Source: an uncultured bacterium (GTDB taxonomy: Bacteria; Actinomycetota; Actinomycetes; S36-B12). Taken from it: a stretch of DNA of 7,878 bases. Where the stretch lies: contig CAJAKT010000187.1 of NCBI GenBank assembly GCA_903940375.1, forward strand, positions 1 to 7,878, written 5' to 3'. This document shows positions 4,697 through 7,878 of the stretch, piece by piece (the stretch's first letter is position 1; the number at the start of each line of letters is the position of its first letter). A program made the position numbers and the translations under genes. Under the pieces are notes generated by a model. That model worked only from the letters and a program-made list of their open reading frames with translations. It was not told where the DNA came from and did not search any database.

Positions 4697-6220
4697 CTAG
4701 GCGATGGTCTGCCACGTCGCGCCGCGACGCCGCCGCGCGCTCAGCGCGACCAGTACCGCGGCAAGCCCGTCTGCCCCCATCAGGAGGAAGGCACCGGCAT
4801 GCATCTGCTCGTTCTGCGCCCTGTTCAGGCTCTGACCCTCAGCGAGGAGGGCGTCGCGGAGAACCTGGGTGGGCTCGTTCGCTCCGTCCACGAGTTCCTG
4901 GGCAGTCGCACCGTTGCGAATGCTGGCCGAGATCGCGGCCGCCTGCGGACCAGCGACTCCGCGGTCGATGAGTTGCGCAGTCAGCGAACGTTCGAAACCG
5001 CTGAAGACCACGAGGCCAACAGCCAGGCCGCCGAACACGTAGCCGATGTTCGTCACCGCATCCTGAATCGACGATGCGGCATCGGAACCGTCGTCCGGGG
5101 CGAAGTTCAGGAAGTTCTCCGTGAGCGGGCCTACGGCACCGGTGATTGGGATGTTGACGAGGACTGCGACGGCGATCACCAACCAGACCGGCGATGTTGG
5201 CGTGATGGCGAGGATCGTTGAGGCCAACAATGCCGATGTCGCGAGGGCGGTCGTCGCCGCTCGACTTGGGCCGATGCGGGCGGCGAGCGCACCGAAGGCG
5301 ACGCTGCCGCCGATGCCGGCCAGTTCGGGCAGGGCCAGAAGCATCGAGGTCATCGCAAGCGGCATGTCATACCGATACTGCGTGTAGAGGCCGAAGTAGA
5401 AGCTGATGTTGACGGTGAATGCGACGAACACAGCGCCGGCCGCAAGCACGGCTCCGGGCGAGCGCAATGAGCGCAGGTCGAGCGCAGGGTTGCGCACCAG
5501 GCGCATGAACACAACAAGAGCTACGGTCGCCGTCAGCGAGATGGCCAGCGCGACGACAGGCACGTACCCGCCCCCATCGAAGCTGGCCGCCGCGGCGCAG
5601 AAGGCCGTCAAGGCCAACCCGGCAAGCAGCGGAGTGATGATCTCCTGGCGAGTGGAAGGCGCCGACTCCCGCGGAATCGACAGCTTCGCGAGCACGAGCA
5701 GGGCGACGGCGCAGGCGATCCAGATGACGGGGACATAGCGCCAGCCGACCGAGTCGCTGAGTGCCGCGCTGACCGTCGGGGCGACGATGAATATCGCCGG
5801 CGTCAGGGCACCAAGCGCTGCGAAGGCCTTGGCGCGGTGGGCCGGCTCAGTGAACGTCACGTTGATGAGCGACAGACCAAGTACCGACAAGGTCACGCTG
5901 CCCAGCCCACATAGGACGCGCCCCGACATGAGCACCAGCACATTGGGGGCAAGGGCCACGAGCACGGCTCCGCTGCCGAAGACGAGGGCTCCGACGATGA
6001 CCAGTGAACGACGGCCGAAGCGCACGGCGAGTGCACCGGCGAGGAACACCGCGATGAGTCCGGCCAGGTCAGGCAGGAGGGCCAGCCGGTTCGTCTCGTC
6101 TGCCGAGAGCGAGAGGTCCGACTGGATCGGCATCAGCATGTACTCGGACGTGGCCTCGGCGACCAAAGTCATGGCGCAGGCGAGGAAGGCCGCAACGATG
6201 AGCAGGCGCCGCTGGTTCAT
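4697..6220 (-). CDS. MFS drug-efflux-type transporter, 14-helix (DHA2) type
   Basis: A 507-residue membrane protein of the major facilitator superfamily. Its length and many hydrophobic segments fit the 14-helix proton antiporters of the DHA2 group. Motif A appears as GALAVRFGRR (about residues 62-71) between helices 2 and 3. The usual antiporter motif C glycine-proline pattern in helix 5 is not evident; that region reads GALTPAIFIVAPTV. A large polar loop of about 65 residues (around SLTAQLIDRG to NRAQNEQMH) precedes the last helix, as is common in this group, and the C-terminus is a basic cytoplasmic tail (SARRRRGA). The ATG at 6220 with GGTGGG upstream is preferred over GTG at 6238. It starts 48 bases after the propeller gene and probably shares its transcript. 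Substrate unknown; efflux of a toxic or secreted small molecule is the family expectation. Confidence 0.9.
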   Translation of the reverse strand: MNQRRLLIVAAFLACAMTLVAEATSEYMLMPIQSDLSLSADETNRLALLPDLAGLIAVFLAGALAVRFGRRSLVIVGALVFGSGAVLVALAPNVLVLMSGRVLCGLGSVTLSVLGLSLINVTFTEPAHRAKAFAALGALTPAIFIVAPTVSAALSDSVGWRYVPVIWIACAVALLVLAKLSIPRESAPSTRQEIITPLLAGLALTAFCAAAASFDGGGYVPVVALAISLTATVALVVFMRLVRNPALDLRSLRSPGAVLAAGAVFVAFTVNISFYFGLYTQYRYDMPLAMTSMLLALPELAGIGGSVAFGALAARIGPSRAATTALATSALLASTILAITPTSPVWLVIAVAVLVNIPITGAVGPLTENFLNFAPDDGSDAASSIQDAVTNIGYVFGGLAVGLVVFSGFERSLTAQLIDRGVAGPQAAAISASIRNGATAQELVDGANEPTQVLRDALLAEGQSLNRAQNEQMHAGAFLLMGADGLAAVLVALSARRRRGATWQTIA

Positions 6221-6268
6221 GAGAAGCCCACCGAACACCTCACAGGACCGAGTATCACGACAGGCCGG

Positions 6269-7420
6269 CTAGGAGCAGGCTCCCTTGCCCATGAGCCCGG
6301 CAACGAATACGGCAAGGCTCTTGCCTGACCCGTTCACCGAGTACATGGCCGGACCCCCGATCGTCTGTCGCGGAGTATCACCCGTCGCGAACGTCTTCGT
6401 GACCTTGCCCGTCGCCGTGCAGATGCCCGAGACGGAGTCGCCGTCGCGATTGGTGATGTAGAGACTGTCACCGCGGGTGTTCAGCATCGCGAAGAAGGGC
6501 CCCTTGCCGACCTTGATGGTGTGAACCACCGGGTTCTTCCGCGTCAGGTGGCGCAGGTCGATCTCGGACACTGTGCCGTCCAGGTAGTTCGCGACCCACA
6601 TGCGCGTTCCCGCGCGATTCACCACCGGCGGGATCGGATTCTTGCCCACCTTGATCTTGTGGGTCACCTTGTTGGTGGCCACGTCTATGACGCTGATCGA
6701 GTCGCCGACGAAGTTGGGGACGAAGACTCGCTTGCCGTGCGGATCCAACACCACGCGAATGGGCCCCTCGCCCACCGGGATCGTGGCTGTGACGGACTCG
6801 GTGGCCGTGTCGATGACCTGCACCGCGTTTACTCCGCGAGCGGTCAGATACGCCCGGGCTCCGTCAGCGGTGAAGGTCACGGCCTGCGGATTCGGCTCGG
6901 TCGCGATCGTGGACGTCACCGCGTTGGTGGCAGTGTCAATGACCGAGACGAGGTTGGTCGTCAGGCCCGGTACGTAGACCTTCGTCCCAGCAGGATTGAG
7001 GACGGCATAGGCGGGATTGCCGCCGGTGGCCACCGTCGCGACGACCGCATTCGCGACCGTATCGATCACACTCACCGTCCCATCGCCGGAGTTGGGTACG
7101 TAGAGGCGAGTGCCGGCAGCATTCATCGACGAAACGACCGGGGCGACGCCCACGGGGATGCGCAAAGTCAACGTGTTGGTGGACGTGTCCACGGCATCGA
7201 CCTCACCCGCGATCTCCTTGCCGTCGGCCGCGGTGTGGCTCACGGTCACGTAGAGGCGATTGCCATCTGGGGACAGGACCCCCCAGTTCGGAAGTCCGTC
7301 GAAGGTCACGGTGGCTGACGGGGCGACCTTCGCGGGCGTTGCGTGCGCGGCACTCGGGGCCACCGCGGTCGCAAGGACGACGGCCGCCGTGCAGAGGACG
7401 AAGCAGGTACGTCTGGTCAT
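6269..7420 (-). CDS. Secreted YVTN/YncE-type beta-propeller protein
   Basis: A 383-residue protein with a signal peptide (MTRRTCFVLC, hydrophobic core, probable cleavage after AHA near residue 28) and no lipobox. The mature part is a run of roughly seven repeats of about 40 residues. Each repeat has the pattern G-x-x-P, then an aliphatic stretch, G-x-x-x-Y/F-V, a polar turn and VSVIDTAT-N-V-T-TI. This is the signature of YVTN/YncE-like beta-propellers (for example YVPNSGDGTVSVID, VFVPNFVGDSISVID, MWVANYLDGTVSEID). Such propellers usually bind partners or ligands and are not enzymes. Two cysteines near the end (SGIC and GKGACS) could form a disulfide closing the last blade. The ATG at 7420 is chosen because AAGGGAG (7436-7430) precedes it by nine bases and a proper signal peptide follows; the frame stays open to 7474. 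It probably heads a transcript with the MFS gene downstream. Confidence 0.92.
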   Translation of the reverse strand: MTRRTCFVLCTAAVVLATAVAPSAAHATPAKVAPSATVTFDGLPNWGVLSPDGNRLYVTVSHTAADGKEIAGEVDAVDTSTNTLTLRIPVGVAPVVSSMNAAGTRLYVPNSGDGTVSVIDTVANAVVATVATGGNPAYAVLNPAGTKVYVPGLTTNLVSVIDTATNAVTSTIATEPNPQAVTFTADGARAYLTARGVNAVQVIDTATESVTATIPVGEGPIRVVLDPHGKRVFVPNFVGDSISVIDVATNKVTHKIKVGKNPIPPVVNRAGTRMWVANYLDGTVSEIDLRHLTRKNPVVHTIKVGKGPFFAMLNTRGDSLYITNRDGDSVSGICTATGKVTKTFATGDTPRQTIGGPAMYSVNGSGKSLAVFVAGLMGKGACS

Positions 7421-7511
7421 CGGAACTGACTCCCTTACGAGCGGATGCGGCCACGGGTGGTGACGTCGACCCACGGTATTGCGGCGTCTCCCCCGTCACT
7501 CCTCCTCTTGT

Positions 7512-7531
7512 GACCCCCGTTCAGGGGGGTC
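7512..7531. promoter_or_regulatory. Perfect 7-base GC-rich inverted repeat, possible operator
   Basis: GACCCCC (7512-7518) pairs perfectly with GGGGGTC (7525-7531) around a 6-base centre GTTCAG. It lies 92 bases before the propeller start and 95 bases before the phosphoesterase start, so it is centred between them. That position suits an operator controlling both genes better than a terminator, since no gene ends here. Its shape, a C tract and G tract facing each other, is loosely like operators of CsoR-type metal repressors, but that likeness alone is weak evidence. Confidence 0.5.
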
Positions 7532-7614
7532 GCGCACCCCATCGAGCCCCACGGCCGTCGGTTGCACTGTTAGCGTCCCTACGCAGCAACTGACATCGAG
7601 TCCCGCTACTGACT

Positions 7615-7620
7615 GGGGAG
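7615..7620 (+). promoter_or_regulatory. Ribosome binding site of the phosphoesterase gene
   Basis: GGGGAG ends five bases before the GTG at 7626, which supports that start over the in-frame ATG at 7653. Confidence 0.7.
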
Positions 7621-7625
7621 TTTCC

Positions 7626-7878
7626 GTGACAGCACTCGACCGTTCCCACGCCATGGATCACGTGGTTCTCGTCATCTTCGAGAACCGCTCCCTGGACAAC
7701 CTCCCGGCCCATTTTCTGAAACAGTACCACAAAGATTATGCCGACTCGGACGAGCTGCTGAAGATCATGCAGGCAGAAAAATTCAACACCATCGATGAAT
7801 GGGTCCAGTTCTTTGGTGTAAAGACCAGCCTGTTCGGTGTCGATAACACCTTCATGGACAACGGCAAAGTCTTCCCCA
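7626..7878 (+). CDS. Phosphoesterase / acid phosphatase family protein, N-terminal part only
   Basis: An open frame of 84 codons runs off the right edge. Residues 10-26 (MDHVVLVIFENRSLDNL) match the N-terminal signature of the phosphoesterase family that includes phospholipase C and acid phosphatase A. The Glu-Asn of ENRS (about residues 19-20) are metal ligands in that family, so hydrolysis of a phosphate ester is the likely reaction. There is no signal peptide; the protein starts MTALDRSHA, so it is probably cytoplasmic or exported by another route. In relatives a glycine-rich segment normally follows soon after ENRSLDN. Here about 50 residues starting PAHFLKQYHKDY, with Lys, Asp and Phe in abundance, come first, before DNGKVFP. 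That insert is far richer in A and T than the rest of the window. Start GTG with GGGGAG upstream. The family call is good for the first 26 residues and unsure beyond. Confidence 0.75.
   Translation, partial: MTALDRSHAMDHVVLVIFENRSLDNLPAHFLKQYHKDYADSDELLKIMQAEKFNTIDEWVQFFGVKTSLFGVDNTFMDNGKVFP

Larger units (their letters stand above)
7421..7625. promoter_or_regulatory. Divergent control region between the propeller and phosphoesterase genes
   Basis: These 205 bases lie between two start codons facing away from each other and must hold the promoters for both genes. I see the ribosome sites at each end and one strong hairpin (7512-7531). I do not see a convincing -35/-10 pair for either direction, so the promoters may depend on an activator or an alternative sigma factor. 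Confidence 0.6.

Noticed and set aside
6521..7318. 265-codon plus-strand open frame with repetitive His/Arg/Asp content
   Set aside because: Its apparent repeats are the antisense image of the beta-propeller repeats in the real minus-strand gene.
6269..7420. DNA tandem repeat or CRISPR-like array
   Set aside because: The periodicity of roughly 120-130 bases comes from the protein repeats of the propeller; units are diverged and there are no constant repeats with unique spacers.
7561..7590. Inverted repeat GTTGC ... GCAAC upstream of the phosphoesterase gene
   Set aside because: Five-base arms 20 bases apart are too weak to separate from chance.

Overview
The window is GC-rich DNA with GTG as well as ATG starts, GC-rich codon use, and dense genes with short gaps or overlapping ends. 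Together with actinobacterial-type secreted proteins (LSAC lipoboxes, a YVTN beta-propeller protein), this suggests an Actinomycetota chromosome. The genus cannot be told from the sequence.

Layout from left to right. A tRNA-Ser(CGA) gene lies on the plus strand at 33-122 and is followed at once by a long hairpin (123-161). From 227 to 7420 every gene is on the minus strand and is read right to left. In transcription order these are: a secreted YVTN/YncE-type beta-propeller protein (7420-6269); a 14-helix-type MFS exporter (6220-4697); five small exported proteins (4566-3934, 3913-3377, 3357-2611, 2608-1994, 1974-1504); and a second, 12-helix-type MFS transporter (1507-227). The right edge holds the first 84 codons of a plus-strand gene of the phosphoesterase/acid phosphatase family (7626 onward), divergent from the propeller gene across a 205-base control region.

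The centre of interest is the block of small exported proteins. Four carry a clear lipobox (three end in LSAC and one in MLSAC). Three of the five (genes at 4566-3934, 3913-3377 and 2608-1994) are paralogues sharing a domain that I cannot assign to a named family. Its marks are a CPxQ motif, NNLxVPIxMHV, WSGxSNP, YNDLVVWPG and a LTFH-type C-terminus. One paralogue has a tyrosine where the lipobox cysteine should be, so it is probably released rather than lipid-anchored. The other two proteins (3357-2611 and 1974-1504) do not visibly share that domain.

The lipoprotein genes are 2-20 bases apart, and the last overlaps the terminal MFS gene as GTGA, so 4566-227 reads as one operon. A promoter-like sequence precedes it at 4632-4660. 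A GC-rich hairpin-like element with the core CCGTTC followed by a G run occurs upstream of both the lipoprotein operon and the propeller gene, hinting at shared control. A working inference, not shown by the sequence, is a cell-surface system of anchored and released small proteins made together with two exporters.

The end of the window shows a marked fall in GC inside the phosphoesterase reading frame. This is either a foreign insertion in the gene or an assembly join.
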